Source of the DNA: Salvator merianae
Lineage: Eukaryota > Chordata > Lepidosauria > Squamata > Teiidae
NCBI GenBank assembly: GCA_003586115.2
Contig: QVOM02000073.1
Location: forward strand, 30,579,298-30,643,297
Length of the DNA: 64,000 nucleotides
Direction: 5' to 3'
The position numbers were made by a program, and so were the translations under genes. How positions within the stretch are numbered: position 1 is the stretch's first letter; every line of letters begins with the position of its first letter. Shown here one piece after another: positions 1-11,927 of the stretch. Below the pieces are notes generated by a model. That model was not told where the DNA came from and did not search any database. It saw nothing but the letters and a program-made list of their open reading frames with translations.

Positions 1-264
1 TCCACTACGTTTATGCAAATATCATGCTTAACAGGATTCGCATGGACCTGAAAGTGTAAGCAAAATGAAAAACGGCTGCTACTGCTGTGTAAACTTCCAA
101 AACAAAATAGTTTGCACAAAGGAAACTATTGACTTCTCTTTTTGAAGAGCCCCTCATGTCCTGCCTGTCTTTCATTAAGGGCTCACATAAATGGTTAAGG
201 CAAAACCAAATAAAACTGCCACCACTAAAAACAGTTGTTCAGGGTACTGAGTGCATTCACTGAA
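1..264. other. Unassigned AT-rich DNA
   Basis: No repeat, gene or structure is recognised. The short open frames that cross it have no familiar motif. Confidence 0.5.
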
Positions 265-398
265 GTGTGATATAGTGGCTAAAGTGATTAGACTGAGAGA
301 TTCAGGTTCAAATTGCTGCACTGCTATTAAGCTCGCCGGACAAGGCTTATCTCTCCATTTAACCTGCTTCACATTGTTCCGGTGTATACTGTGCTTTT
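265..398 (+). repeat. tRNA-derived SINE, degraded
   Basis: The order of motifs matches a tRNA-derived SINE common in squamates. An A-box-like start (ATAGTGGCTAAAGTG) is followed by a B-box-like GGTTCAAAT about 40 bases on. A pyrimidine-rich body then carries the degraded 'CTCTCxxCCTAACCTGCxTCACAxxGTTG' pattern. The usual poly(AATA) 3' tail is absent, so the copy is old or 3'-truncated. The family name is from memory and unverified. Confidence 0.6.
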
Positions 399-1018
399 CT
401 TTAAAGGAAGAATCGGATAAAGACGCAAGCACAATTTTGTAAGTAATAAATATTGGCCCAGTTAATACTTAACAAATTAAAGACCATTTCGGATTGTGAA
501 AGCAAGCCTCATATGTATTTGAAGAAAATATTCTCTTATACACAGGGATAAGGCAAGAAAATCCTTAGACATTCAGAATCATTTCAGCAAAATCGTTCTT
601 TCTTTCTTGGGATTTAGACTGCAATCCTATCCACATTTAACAGAGAATAAATCCCACTGAACTCAGCAGGACTTCCCTTTGACTACTTTCTTCTTACATT
701 TTAGAACTAGGCTTTCAGGGACATGAAGTTGGATATATTTTGTTTAATTACACAAATGGAAATTATTTTGAATTCTGAATAAATGTATTGGAACAAAAGC
801 ATAAAAAGAGTCATTTTCCATACATTAATGCCTGTGGAGGCTTACACAATAATTGGGAAACTGAAACTGAACACTATATAATGCATAGAATGAAACAACT
901 TATAATACTATGGACTGATACTAAGACTAGATTTTTCAGATGGCAAATCCAATAAATAAGTTAACGCTTTAATCATCTAAATGATTTGTGGCAGATCACT
1001 TCAGATTTCTTAATAGAA

Positions 1019-1022
<4 letters not shown>
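399..1022. other. Unassigned AT-rich DNA
   Basis: I see no recognisable repeat or gene in this stretch. Confidence 0.5.

Positions 1023-1065
<43 letters not shown>
1023..1065. repeat. (TA)n microsatellite
   Basis: About 21 uninterrupted TA units. The isoleucine-tyrosine tracts in overlapping open frames are artefacts of this repeat. Confidence 0.98.
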
Positions 1066-1068
<3 letters not shown>

Positions 1069-1615
1069 ATAAAGATATTGAAACTGAATCTTGACTATGG
1101 CCTCATCCATAGAAAGCTCCGATTGGGATGGGGACAGAACAGGGATGACCAAGCCTCTCCTAACCATTTGGAATCATCTGCTCATGGCACAGTTCTTACA
1201 AAACCAAAGTCCTTGGCCAGGAACCACAGATAGCACCAGAGATATTTAGTATACATCCCATCATTCCAGGTTTGGGTTTGGTATGGAGACAATGCAGTGA
1301 TCCAAAATTCACTCTCATGACTAATCCTGTCAAAGGATTGACCACACAAATATTCCCCTTGCCCTTCAAAAAGGGCATACTTTGGGAGAGTAGGGAGGAA
1401 GACATCCATATCTGGCCTGGGGCTCTGCAGACACCGCACACTCCAGGTGAGCCTAGGTCAGGCAAAAATGAACATGTGAATGTAGTCCATATTCACTGAT
1501 TTTGAAAGGTCACAGAGATTGAAATAGACTCATATTCAATTCTATTATCTTATTTTCAGATATGTTTAAGTTTGGAATTATGCGCTCCTTTTCCATAACC
1601 ACTCCAAATGGACAT
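1066..1615. other. Unassigned DNA, moderate GC
   Basis: The 1080-1480 part is more GC-rich than its flanks and has several short overlapping frames on both strands. This may be an old, unrecognised transposon. No terminal repeats or protein motifs are visible. Confidence 0.4.
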
Positions 1616-1700
1616 TATTTATTTATTTAAGACGTTTATATACCTCATTTCATTTTTTTTAATAAAATTCAAAACAATTTTCATGTAAAATAAAAAGGAA
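1616..1700 (-). repeat. LINE/SINE 3' tail, probable
   Basis: Read on the minus strand, this ends in an (AAAT)n-like tail (ATTTATTTATTTA on the plus strand) preceded by a degraded 'GGTATATAAA' segment. This is the usual end of L2-type LINEs and their SINEs in reptiles. No body of the element is recognisable. Confidence 0.35.
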
Positions 1701-2779
1701 AAGGAAAAAGCACACAGAATAAAAATGAAATTTAATGTAGGGAGAACAAAATAAAATATTGGACAAAATGATATGGTTCTTTGACCACAAAGAAACAAAC
1801 TATTGTACTTATTTCTGAAGTTCAATTTTAACATTTTTGTAACATTCCCCCTTTCCCCTCAAATTACAATGAAGAATAGTATAGTTGTTGTTGTTTTAAA
1901 AAGGTACAGGTACATTGTACCTACTAAAGTTGATTTCATAGATAAACAGCTGTTTTATGACCCAGATTCTACAAAACATAATTATCAGTTTTGTATATTA
2001 AGATCTACTTATCACTCTTTTTTGAAACTCATAAGCCAGTCATGTTGATACAGAACGTGTTTCCATTTTGCTGATAGAAGATGCCTTGGGGAGGCACACC
2101 TGTCAGATTAAGCCGACTCAGGTGACCTTACTACAGAGCTTTCTGGTTCACTGCCATCATTAACCATATTGTTCAAATTGCTGAGCCTGTGCATGGAGGG
2201 CCTCCTTACCCTTTGTGAGTAGGCACAATATGCCCTCATGTAAACATGATACATTTTGCCACAGCTAGGGTCTAGTTCAGTGGATAAGGAGCAATCTAAG
2301 GGATGCTGTTCGTGGTCTTGACATTTTGTGCCTTGAATAGGCATTCAGGTCTCTTTAAGGACCATCATGCCCTTCAGCAGAGCATGATGCTGTGCTGACA
2401 GGCCAACTTGGTTGCCCCTCCAAGTCATCTTCCATGGTCTGTGGAGACAAGACCATAGAGGCCTCAACAAATTTGTTCTTAACTCCTGATACTTCAATGT
2501 ATATAGTTATGTTTTAAACTTTGAAGTGGAGAAACACACCATGACATAATTATATTCAAATTCCCATGGAGAATCCATAGGTGTTTCCAGAAGAGCATCC
2601 AGAAATGTATAGATAAATTAATAAAGAGCATCAGAGAAAAGAATCATAATTATCTTATTAGAATCAGGATGATTACAATACTGTGAATTGATCTGTAGGA
2701 GTATGACCCTTTCCACACAGGACCTTGGATTCAAAAAACCAAATCAGAGTCCATATTCTGGAATGTGAAGGACATGCAG
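1701..2779. other. Unassigned DNA
   Basis: No gene or repeat is recognised. A tRNA-like phrase near 2265-2300 was considered and rejected. Confidence 0.45.
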
Positions 2780-2849
2780 GCAGCACATCCTTGTAGTTTT
2801 GAATGTTGTGGGGGGCAGCACATCCTTGTAGTTTGGGATGTCATGGGGG
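2780..2849. repeat. Two-copy 35-bp tandem duplication
   Basis: Two adjacent units, 2780-2814 and 2815-2849, share GCAGCACATCCTTGTAGTTT and then diverge slightly. The duplication is local and of unknown origin. Confidence 0.9.
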
Positions 2850-3107
2850 ACCTGTTCTGGCCATGCTTTGGGAAGTGCCACCAGAAGTAGTGCTGGAAGT
2901 TGGTGCTCTTCCAAAACAGGCTCTCTCAAAGGTTTCAAAGGCTCTGTGCCAGCTTCAAGGACTGGGCACAGTCTTTAGAGTCAGCACCCAGGGTTGGCCC
3001 AGAATAAGGAAAGGAAGTGCAGAAAGAACCTAAGATTCACTGAACTAATTGGTATTTGCTGCTGATTGCAGAGTTCAGCTTGTAAAATACAGCATTCAAA
3101 TGAGTAG
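2850..3107. other. Unassigned DNA before a hAT-like element
   Basis: Nothing is recognised apart from the probable target duplication ATGAGTAG at 3100-3107, which belongs to the next element. Confidence 0.5.
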
Positions 3108-3483
3108 TGGCGATGCACCTGGACATAAAGATAGTGGTTCAGTTTGAACTGAACCAAACCACACTAAGTTTTGATTGAACTCAGACTGGGTTGAACAGGT
3201 TCAATCTGGTTTGACTCAAACTTCAAACAGGATCCTGTTTGTTCTTTAAAATACTATATCAATATAATCTGAAAAGCCCTTTTGAAAGCCCAACTAGGTC
3301 ATACTAGAACCTGTTAGAATCAAATAGCGGTTGTTCAAACAGTTCATCTGAGCACCTGTGGTTTGGTTCAAATTGAACTGTCTCCCTTTGAACAGGGAGG
3401 TAGCTTGGCTTGATGCAAAACATGCTGAACATGGGTGTTTGATTCAAGCAGGTTCAAAACTGCATGAGTTCAGCACATCTCTA
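3108..3483. mobile_element. Non-autonomous hAT-like element (376 bp)
   Basis: The right end read inward is TAGAGATGTGCTGAAC and the left end is TGGCGATGCACC, giving imperfect terminal inverted repeats. Flanks are ATGAGTAG (3100-3107) and GTGAGTAG (3484-3491), a 7/8 match to an 8-bp target duplication, the size hAT transposases make. The interior is rich in short GTTCAAA/TTTGAAC-type inverted words and has no transposase frame. Three other elements in the window share these termini. Confidence 0.75.
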
Positions 3484-3491
3484 GTGAGTAG

Positions 3492-3930
3492 CAATCCTTG
3501 TTTTTAACAAGAATGGAAACCGTATTGCAATGATTCAGATAAAAAGCAATAAATATGGATCTTCCTGTTTAAGTAAGCCATGTCTTTGCAGTCACAACAA
3601 TGATGTCTCAGGGCATCCAGATAGGTGGATGCTCTGTTCTAGAGCTGAGTGGGTGGGGTGCCCTTGGTGACGTGTGAATGCGTCCTATGATAAGTAATAG
3701 TGGTTTTCACTTGTTTCCCTGCAAAGATGTTACATTGAAAGGCCCATAAATTTTCTGCTTTTACTTGGAACCCTTTTGAGTATCAGTATTACATCAGTCT
3801 CTTTTCAGTCTTGTGCCAGAGATGCTGAACTTTGTGAAACATTGCATGTTTTTGTTATGTACAATCTTACCGCTTAGTTGCTTAATAACTCTAGGTTGGA
3901 TGCTATGCAGACATGGCCATTTGTTAAGAG
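3492..3930. other. Unassigned DNA
   Basis: Nothing is recognised between the hAT-like element and the CR1 fragment. Confidence 0.5.
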
Positions 3931-4225
3931 CATAAGAATATGAGAGGAGCCCTGCTGGATCAGGCCACGGTCCATCTACTCCAGCAGCCAGTTTCACCCA
4001 GTGGCCCACCAATTGCTTCTGGGCATTTGCAAGCAGAATATAAAGGCAAAACCTTCAGCTGCTCTTGACTCCCTGCAAATGACCCCCAGAGACATCCTAC
4101 TTCTCCAGCCTGGAGGAAGTTCCTAGGTATCCAGTCTAGTAGACATTGGTACATCTGTCCTCACTGATGATGCTTCAGACATTCAGGAATATGCCCCTCT
4201 GCCATCCTCTGTCATCAAGACAGGT
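3931..4225 (-). mobile_element. CR1 LINE 3' end, degraded
   Basis: The plus strand opens with the reverse complement of the CR1 3' terminus (CATAAGAATATGAGAGG, then AGCCCTGCTGGATCAGGCCA). It continues through the GTGGCCCACCA segment, the TGCAA...GAGACATCCT block and the CTAGTAGaCAttg block of the 3' UTR. On the minus strand it reads 5' to 3' towards 3931. Only the 3' UTR is kept, as in the usual 5'-truncated CR1 copy. Confidence 0.85.
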
Positions 4226-4480
4226 GTAAAGAACTTGTTCAGTTTATCCCTTTTTTCCTTTTTCTCATTGATTACACCTTCCCCAGTTCTGTTCTGGTGT
4301 GCAATAGATAGTACTTTGGACATCTGAAAGCAACACCGTGCCACCATTCCCCCATCTACTTTTCTTCATTGAAATGAAACGAATTAAACTTTTTTCTAGT
4401 GGGCAAGAGCATATTTTAAGTGCCTGAGTAGTGCATTGTATATTAAATATCCTGCATTTTTTGTTGTTTTTTAATTATTA
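4226..4480. other. Unassigned DNA
   Basis: No gene is seen. It ends in a short TTA/ATT trinucleotide run near 4470-4489. Confidence 0.5.
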
Positions 4481-4718
4481 TTATTATTGTTTAGGGTAGG
4501 GAGAATTATGTCATTGATTTCGTAAAGGGTTATTTATGTTTATTGCTTTTGTTAATGGATGTGATATGGCTGGGATATCTTTATTAGTAATTTGCTTTTT
4601 GATATTGATTATATATTTCATTGTTATAGCCATAATATGTACATGATGCTTTGAATATTCATGCTATATGCCACCCTATGTTCTGGTTTGAGAAAGGGCA
4701 AAATAAAAATAAGTGGAT
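4481..4718 (+). repeat. LINE/SINE 3' UTR and tail, probable
   Basis: A T-rich stretch resembles the 3' UTR of reptile L2-type elements. It ends with GCCACCCTATGTTCTGG, a 'GAGAAAGGGC' segment and AAATAAAAATAAG. This matches the common 'CGCCCTGAG..GGGCGGGATATAAATAAA' tail in outline but is highly diverged. Confidence 0.4.
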
Positions 4719-5399
4719 ACATACCAGCATTCTTTCAAATGCTTTGTTTAGGACTTAGTAAGTGATAATCTCATAATGGTGTCAGATTTATACACGTCAG
4801 CTGTATGGAATATGTAGCGAGCCCCAACAACTGATCTCACCAGCAGCTTTGGGAAGCTGAGTATCATATCTGAATTATTCAGCACAGCTTTCTGAATCTA
4901 TTTTTCAGGTTCAAAGAAGGTATAGGAATTTAGTGGGAAGAATGAAAATTATGCTGGAACATACGTTAGCACTGTCTATTTAGTGTAAGACAAGTAAAGT
5001 AGACCATGAGAGTTGGATTACAATTTTTAGATATCTTATGTCTAGACCATAGAGAACAGTTTGAAGTGCTCTGAGAGCTCTTCAGACAGCTATGCCTGTG
5101 AAGCAATATAATGCCACCATGCAGATCCTGTCTTTATTTCTTAAAGAGTCTTTTTGTAGTCTGAGTCGACATCCATACACAGTAACAAAATGTGGTTCAG
5201 AAGTGGTTTAGAGCTAGTAGCTCTTTAATAATGTAGAATTTCCATTCTCTAATCCACATTAAGGGCCAGAAAAAACTTTGGAGTAGAGATTAAAGGTTGA
5301 GTGAGGAGATGAACACGTGGTTGTTATAATCTCAAAGCCACTCTCGAGTCTCTTTTCTTTTACTGTGTGTGGATGCAACATAAGAGTCTTCTAGAAAAT
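4719..5399. other. Unassigned DNA
   Basis: No gene, repeat or structure is recognised. Confidence 0.5.
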
Positions 5400-5790
5400 G
5401 TCAGAATATGCAAAGGGCATAGTGACCATAATCTAATGTCAGCGTGACCTTAGTCAATTACCAATTTAGATAAGGAGACACCTGCCATGTTGCTATGATG
5501 AATCAGCAGAGCAATGTCTGTCCTGTGATTGGTACACTGTTGTATTTAGGTAGTGTATGTGTACCAGTACATTGTCCGTTCCATCCATCTCATCCTTTCT
5601 TCGTTGCACTCTGTCGTCGTGAACTTGATTTTTGGACCAAGCAAATAAACCTCTCTATGAGAGTGAATTTCTGCCTCCAGATTCTTTTTTTGCTCTTCTT
5701 CTCCTGGAATCCTGTAAGATTTCCGTCGTTTGAACTGCGCTACTCTGACATAAAAGGAATGAGGAGGAAGTCAACATGTATCAACTACCT
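5400..5790 (+). repeat. LTR-like segment, weak candidate
   Basis: The segment contains an AATAAACC polyadenylation-like signal at about 5643, followed by a pyrimidine-rich run and a CG-containing stretch (CCGTCGTTTGAACTGCG) unusual for the neighbourhood. This order resembles an LTR R-U5 region. A 123-codon open frame (5495-5866) crosses it with no recognisable domain and is probably fortuitous. Neither TG...CA ends nor a target duplication could be fixed. Confidence 0.3.
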
Positions 5791-5866
5791 ATTGCATGCT
5801 ATTTTTGTCATCCAGGTTCTGGTCCAAATATCCTACATTAAACCCAAGAAGAAAGAACAGGGTTAA

Positions 5867-6662
5867 TATGGTTTGTTTCAATTGTAGAATGGATGGCTTA
5901 GCTATCTTTAAAAAAAAGTTATAGTTTTAACGGTATGTTGTCATTTTTAATTCTGAAGGTTAAAGATAAATGCTGCTGTGAACAATGACTTTGAGTAAGG
6001 GGTGTGAAAATGATACAGAATAGACAAATGTGAGTTCTTTTGCTGATGAAAGAGGACTGTCAAGAACATTCAGGAGAACGGCTTCTTCTAAACTTACTTT
6101 TTTTGGCATATGTTCCCTGTTGAATCTGAAAACCCAGCTTGTGTGTAGGCATACTGCCATGTGGTATACCAGCATGACTATAGGAAATAAACAATATATG
6201 AACATCTTTTGTTTGCTGGAGGCATGAATCACTTTCAGAAATGTTGCAAAAGTAGCAACTGACTATTCCCCGCTTGTGGTGAAGAGATGTGTCTTAACAT
6301 TGAATTAACTTTCATGGTTGAAAGCCTACCATATCCTTGGGATGTGGTTTTACATTCATATCACACTTGAATTACAGATCTATAGGAAATCATAGAGGCA
6401 ATTTTTTTCCAAATTTTTACAACCATTACCCCTAACAATTTGAATTTTATACAGCTGTTTCTAAACATATTTGAAGCTTTATGTAATAAAGAATAGCTTG
6501 AGCTGCAGTACTAAAATTTTATGCCAATATAAGAAAGCAAATTACGCTACTCATAAACAGATTGACAAATTCTTTGCCTCATTCTCTTAAAATATGCCTC
6601 TTAAATGTTCAAAATAGAAAATACCAGTTTCCAAGTTTCCTACTGTGAGTGAAAGCACACAA
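5867..6662. other. Unassigned AT-rich DNA
   Basis: No gene or repeat is recognised. Confidence 0.5.
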
Positions 6663-6687
6663 AGAGAGAGAGAGAGAGAGAGAGAGA
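6663..6687. repeat. (GA)n microsatellite
   Basis: About 12 uninterrupted AG units. Confidence 0.97.
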
Positions 6688-7043
6688 TAAAGTCCATTCA
6701 TTTTCTTCTCCTTCCTCTCCTTCAAATCTATTTCATTACTGCAAATTTGACCTGACATATGTATGGGTATGCCATCCAAAGTCACTGGAATATCTCATGT
6801 CTATGTGCCTATCACCTGAACAAAGGCTGGTTTTACACTTACCTGAGGAAGCATGCAAGAGAGGCACCTGTGTTCACAGCTGAAAAGGACATCTCCTCCA
6901 TCTCCATTACCCAGCAAGGAGGTGTGTCTTTTCACTGACAAACAGAAGCATCCCAATTCAGGATACAAAATTGTCCCATGCAATCATGGCATTTTTGTTG
7001 GCCATCATGCCCAGAAATGGAATGGTGTGATCACAGGGAACTT
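6688..7043. other. Unassigned DNA
   Basis: The open frame from 6853 to 7173 has no recognisable domain and runs into the LINE tail that follows, so it is not a credible gene. Confidence 0.45.
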
Positions 7044-7100
7044 TAATTTAATTTCAATTTCTACCCCGCCCTATACCGAAGGGTCCCAGGAACCACCTAC
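7044..7100 (-). repeat. L2-type LINE 3' tail
   Basis: On the minus strand the sequence reads CTTCGGTATAGGGCGGGGTA, then AAATTGAAATTAAATTAAAG. This is the 'CCTTYGGGTATAGGGCGGGATATAAAT' end shared with the L2 copies at 36.2 kb and 41.8 kb. Nothing upstream of the tail is recognisable. Confidence 0.7.
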
Positions 7101-8655
7101 AACCACCACAAATGGAGATGCAGTAGCAACAGGCGCCTACTTTTGTGAATGGAGATGTGGCCAAAAAGCATAACTCATAGACGCCATAGCAGACAGAACT
7201 GTTCTTAAGCATATGGAAACTGTGTTTTGGCTCTCTAGTTTTAGTCCACAAAAGACCGACGATGTCTCAGGATTAGGGGAAGCAGCATCTAGGGTGGGAT
7301 GTTAACATGTCCTCCTACATTGAAGCTCTCAAAGCCCCCAATGCCATCTGAAGGGTGGCAGGGCACACTGATCTTAGAGCAGGGGTTTACGGCTCTGCAG
7401 TAACCCTGTTGATTCAGCCTGCAGCAGCACTGAGCCACTGTGACCCAAACTGGGTGGGCTACCTATTATTGTACCTATGCATGTGTGATGTAGTCAGCTG
7501 TCATAGCAGGCCTGAAAATCAGCCACACTATGTCAGTACCAGAATATCGTCCACCCACACTGGCATCCCCCAAGGTGATGCAGAGACAGCAGTGTAAATG
7601 TCCCCTACAGGATAAAAGGGACCCTGAGCAGACATCTGCAGGAGGGAGAAGTGTGCACACATACATTTTTGTTTAACCCTGCACCAGTTTTCAAAGGAAT
7701 TAATTTTTTTTCTGACAAGAACATGGGGAATAGAAATGAGGTCTGCAAAAGTGTCTGCATTTGAAGAAAAAAAACACATGTTTCTGGGTACAGAACATAA
7801 GAGCTTTCACTGTGAAAGCAGAATTATTTTTACATTGTTAATGTAAGTACTAAGAGAAATTATACCAAATGATAATAAGAAAATCTAGAGACTTTGATAT
7901 TAGTGTATATAGTTAGCATTTGTTTCCCATATATATTTGTCTATTTCACAAAGTAAACCATGAAAGAAAAGGGAATGTAAAATAGCATTCATTCATCAAG
8001 TCTGGCTTCTTAGTGATTACAATAGGTCAGGAAATCCTTCAGAAATTGTTGTTTAATTAATTGCTATACATGATATCAACTCCATACTTTCTCCAGCCAA
8101 ATAATCTATTTTAAGATGCATCAGTTTTGAAGAGTTTCTATCCATTGTTGTTGGCACTCTCCTGTCTTGAAAATCGAGGGAAAGTACCTGGGTATTAGAA
8201 TATGGGAACTTTGATGTGCCTAGCCATCAGTTTTCTCTCTTGGTCTTACCAGTATGATCCAAAGGTGTATAAAAAGTACAGTTGGCACTGGGTTGGCTGC
8301 CAGTGATGCTGGAGAGATGACCTCTAGTTTGTCCAATCACCTTAGGGCTCCACTCTGACTTTTCTGTCAGGCTTTACTTTTTTAGCCTTTCCTTTTTCCA
8401 AGGCACTCAGAAGGCAGTGAACCTATTTTAGATATAGCTGGGAAGAGCCAATGAGCTTCCGTGGCAAAATAGGGCTTTGAACCAAGGGAGTCGTAAGCCA
8501 CCAAAGGCCCAAAGTCATTGTAAGGTGTCTTGATCCAAAGAGTGTTGAACGTTGAGAGTGAGCTGATCTTTGCATGATTTGAAATGACTGAAACCACACA
8601 CCCAACCACTCTTGTGTAGACTGGAAATCAGAAATCAATCACATTGAGTGCATCT
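7101..8655. other. Unassigned DNA
   Basis: No gene is recognised. The 7270-7630 portion is GC-richer with short frames on both strands and may be an old repeat of unknown family. Confidence 0.45.
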
Positions 8656-8659
8656 ACAT

Positions 8660-9511
8660 GGCTTCCCTGTGTCAAGTGGATGGAGTTGGTAGTAATTTTT
8701 CCTAGATTGCTGCCAGAGAACCTATGGCTGTGATCTCTGGGGACTTCAACGTTCATGCTGAAACTGCCCTTGGGATTTCATGACTTTCATGACAGTCATG
8801 GGACTTTTTCAATAGATTAAAGTCATACACAGAGAGGAAAGGACATGCCCTTGCCTTAGTTTTTCCTCAGATTGTGAGGAAAAGGACTGAATACTGAAAT
8901 ATTAATGTTACTCCAGTACCATGCCACCTAGTGAAGTTTGGCCTAAACACGTCATTCTCCTGTTGCAGTGGTGGAGGACCTATTAAATTGGTCCACCTCT
9001 GAAGACTTATGAAATCTGACACATGATCCTGTTGATACTATTGGGAATCTGTGGAATACCAAAACACAATGGGCATTAACACCACTGCCTCAAACTTCTT
9101 GTCTTTGACACCACAGAACCCAAGTTGCTCCTTGGTTTTCTGAGACGACTTGGATGATGAAACAAGTCTGAAGACAGTTAGGTACAACTAGTGTGGAACT
9201 CATCATGAAGCTAACCAAGCACATGTAAGAGCACATACATGTGCCTATATTGAGGCAGTAAAAGTTGCAAATACGGTGCATTTTGTAGTCTGCATTGCAT
9301 CCTCAAGTAGCCACCTGGGAGTGCTGTTACAAGTGGCTAAGGGAATGGTTGACACTTCCTGCCCCTTACTTTAGCAAAGTTCTGAAGATGGTGGTCGCCA
9401 TGTAGCTATAGTTATTCATGGTCAAGACTAATGACCTTGACCCATTCCAGTCTAAGTTTAATCCTGTAGTTCAGGAATATCAGCTTATCGTTTCCTTGTC
9501 TCTGACAGCAT
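8660..9511 (+). mobile_element. L2-type LINE fragment: endonuclease to RT start
   Basis: Despite stops and frameshifts, pieces of the ORF2 product are readable. VISGDFNVHAET near 8730 is the GDFNxH motif of the AP-endonuclease domain. About 500 bases later come MKLTKHM and related words from the linker. TNDLDPFQSKFNP, near 9430-9475, is the conserved 'LDPFQSGF' start of the reverse transcriptase and corresponds to the motif in the L2 copy at 36-38 kb. The copy ends at the ACTAT microsatellite and is inactive. Confidence 0.75.
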
Positions 9512-9558
9512 CTATACTATACTATACTATACTATACTATACTATACTATACTATACT
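9512..9558. repeat. (ACTAT)n pentanucleotide microsatellite
   Basis: About nine perfect ACTAT units, followed at once by a short degenerate continuation (AGATCTATACTAGATCT). Confidence 0.97.
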
Positions 9559-9768
9559 GACAGATCTATACTAGATCTTTTCTCTATTATCTATGAGGAG
9601 TCTGTATTACCAACTTTCAGGAATCTAGAGAAGGCATGTTTATTCATCCATCCTTCCCAGTGTGAATCCTTGTTTCCCACACATTATTTTTAAATTATTT
9701 TTAATGTTATTTTATTTAACTAATACATTTTAATAAACTTAAGAGTGTAGAGTGGGGATGGCTCTAGC
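9559..9768. other. Unassigned DNA between microsatellites
   Basis: The segment holds a TTTTAAATTATTTTTAATG-like tail resembling a LINE end, too diverged to assign. Confidence 0.4.
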
Positions 9769-9825
9769 TTTCTTTCTTTTTTTCTTTCTTTTTTTCTTTC
9801 TTTTTTTCTTTCTTTCTTTCTTTCT
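9769..9825. repeat. (TTTC)n pyrimidine microsatellite
   Basis: TTTC units with interspersed TTTTTTTC variants. A short AAATAAATA run follows at 9870-9893. Confidence 0.95.
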
Positions 9826-11334
9826 ACACTACTTTATGATCACAAGATGCCAAACAGTATAAGAATGTTTTAAATAAATAAATAAAATAAACTTCTACTC
9901 GCAGCAGTGAGGATTCCACCCAGACTCACTTTGGAGAACTGGAAATGGTATTGGAAGTTGGCCAAGTTTTGGGCCTCACCCTGCAGCAATTCTGGGCAGA
10001 ATCTTCATCCATGGAGTTGGTTCCACAGACGTACATCTCTGAATATAATGTCTTGCAGTGTAACCCAAACTCTAGTAAGAGTGAGGGCCTTATAGACCAG
10101 CCTACAGGAAAAAATTAAGGATATTGTCTGCTGCTTTCTCTGCACTGTCTTAGGATGGGACAGGCGGCCTACTCAAGCTCCTCTGTGCTCAATAAAAATC
10201 ATTGCTGGGGATATCTGGGAGTGGGGAAATAAACTAATTAGCTCCTTGTAATCTACAAAATAACTTCTGTTGTTTTTTTCCAACATATCAACATCAAATT
10301 TGATTTCAAACAATACTTAATCCTTATTGATACATCATGCCCTAAATGCTATCCTGCTCCAAACCAGGTCCAAGCCTCCATTGCTGCCCTCGGTGAGGGG
10401 CAGGGTGCCTGATGTGACATCAAGATTTCTAGCACTCAGTTTGCCTTATCAAATCATGCAGGGAAATAGCAGCTGCAGAGGGCCATAACAACAGCTGTAA
10501 AGCACCCTGACAACATTCTCAAAGCCATCCCAGGAAGCAGCTATTTGAATGCCCCCAGGAAGCAGAGGCCCACCGGTGGGGTCTCTTCCCAAGAGGGGTA
10601 TGTGTAAGTGGACCTTCAGACTCAGGAACATAGCTGAGGTGGACTGGGCCCCTCAATAAGAGAACAAAATGAGATCCCAGAAGATGCAGATGGAAAACAA
10701 ACATACACAGAGTATGATAAGAAAGTAGCATCAAGCTCAGCAAAACGTCCACATGGTTAGTGGAACAATTGGACAGCCTTAGTATCTGCACGCCCTTTTA
10801 CTACTGTTACCCTTGTCAAAGTCGCAGGTATGCCCCTGAAACACAGCAAACATTTATAAGTACTATCATTTGGAGGTGGGTGTTTGTTTGTTTTTTTTAT
10901 TAAAGTTCAGTTCATTAACTGAATAACAGGTTTAATAACTGACTTGTTCTATTGGTATATTACAGAAGATCACAAATGAACATTTTAGTAAATTGCCCTG
11001 ACTATATCAGAAGACAGCAACATCAGCAAAAAGCTCTGGGTATTATCTTCACAAGCTTGAATCACAGTTATTTTTGTAGAATTGGTAGACAGAACAAAAA
11101 TGTGTACCAAATAAATTTAATAGTAAGAAGACTAATAAAAAGCCAAGGTTATTTTAGTAATCTTACCTTATAAACCTGTAGCTTGCATAGCAAATTGGAG
11201 ACATGATTTTAACAAATTTAGTGGTAACTTGTACAGTGTTTCCAAGGAGAAAAAGCATTGGGGGAGGGGGTCTGTATTTTCTGCTGCTGATGGAAATCTG
11301 GGTTATAAGAACCAAAGCAAAACTACTAACTAGG
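9826..11334. other. Unassigned DNA
   Basis: No gene is recognised. The 10.3-10.8 kb part is GC-richer, with short open frames on the minus strand that lack known motifs. Confidence 0.45.
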
Positions 11335-11650
11335 TCCTTGCCTTTAATTGTGTGTTTAAGAGGGGACCTTATTGAAGTATATAAAATCATGCATGCTATG
11401 GAAAAGATGGATAGAGAAAAAATATTTTCGCTATCGCTCAGCACTAGGACCAGGGGGCACTCTATGAAGCTGATGGGTAGGAGAATCAAGACTGACAAGG
11501 GAAAGTATTTTTTTCACCCAGAGGGTCATCAGTCTATGGAATTTATTACCAGAAGAAGTGGTGACAGCAATCAGCCTGGATAGCTTTAAGAACAAATTGG
11601 ACAGATTCACAGGGATCAGGTGTATCAATGGCTACTAGAATGGATGCCTA
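11335..11650 (+). mobile_element. CR1 LINE fragment: end of ORF2
   Basis: An open frame covers 11203-11583 and is CR1-like in its second half. It reads RGDLIEVYKIMHAMEKMD, then TRTRGHSMKLMGRR, then KGKYFFHPEG. These are the conserved C-terminal words of CR1-type ORF2 ('RGDLIEAYKI', 'TRGHSLKL', 'RKNFFSQRV'). A frameshift follows, and the DNA continues as CTTTAAGAACAAATTGGACA and CAATGGCTACTAG, the start of the CR1 3' UTR. The remaining 3' UTR is lost. Confidence 0.85.
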
Positions 11651-11927
11651 GGAATTAGTGGTGTTGATTTCCCTCCTCTCCTCTTGCTGCCTGATTGAGC
11701 CAAAACCACATACCAAGTCTTGGGCCCAAAAATATTGTTGAGCAAAAATATGTATTAATGTACTAGTGTACACAATTACTATGCATCTTTCACAGTGCTG
11801 ATAAAGTCTGTTGAGAGTTTGCCTCTGGTGCATAGATGTCCTAGATTCCTAAATAACAAGATGTGGGTGGTCAAGAACAGTAAAAACTTTTGAAATAAGA
11901 TATTTTTATCTGTTATGAATTACATAT
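11651..11927. other. Unassigned DNA
   Basis: Nothing is recognised. Confidence 0.5.

Noticed and set aside
2265..2300. tRNA-like phrase (TAGTTCAGTGGATAAGGAG)
   Set aside because: It resembles an A box only. No acceptor stem, anticodon arm or B box at proper spacing follows.
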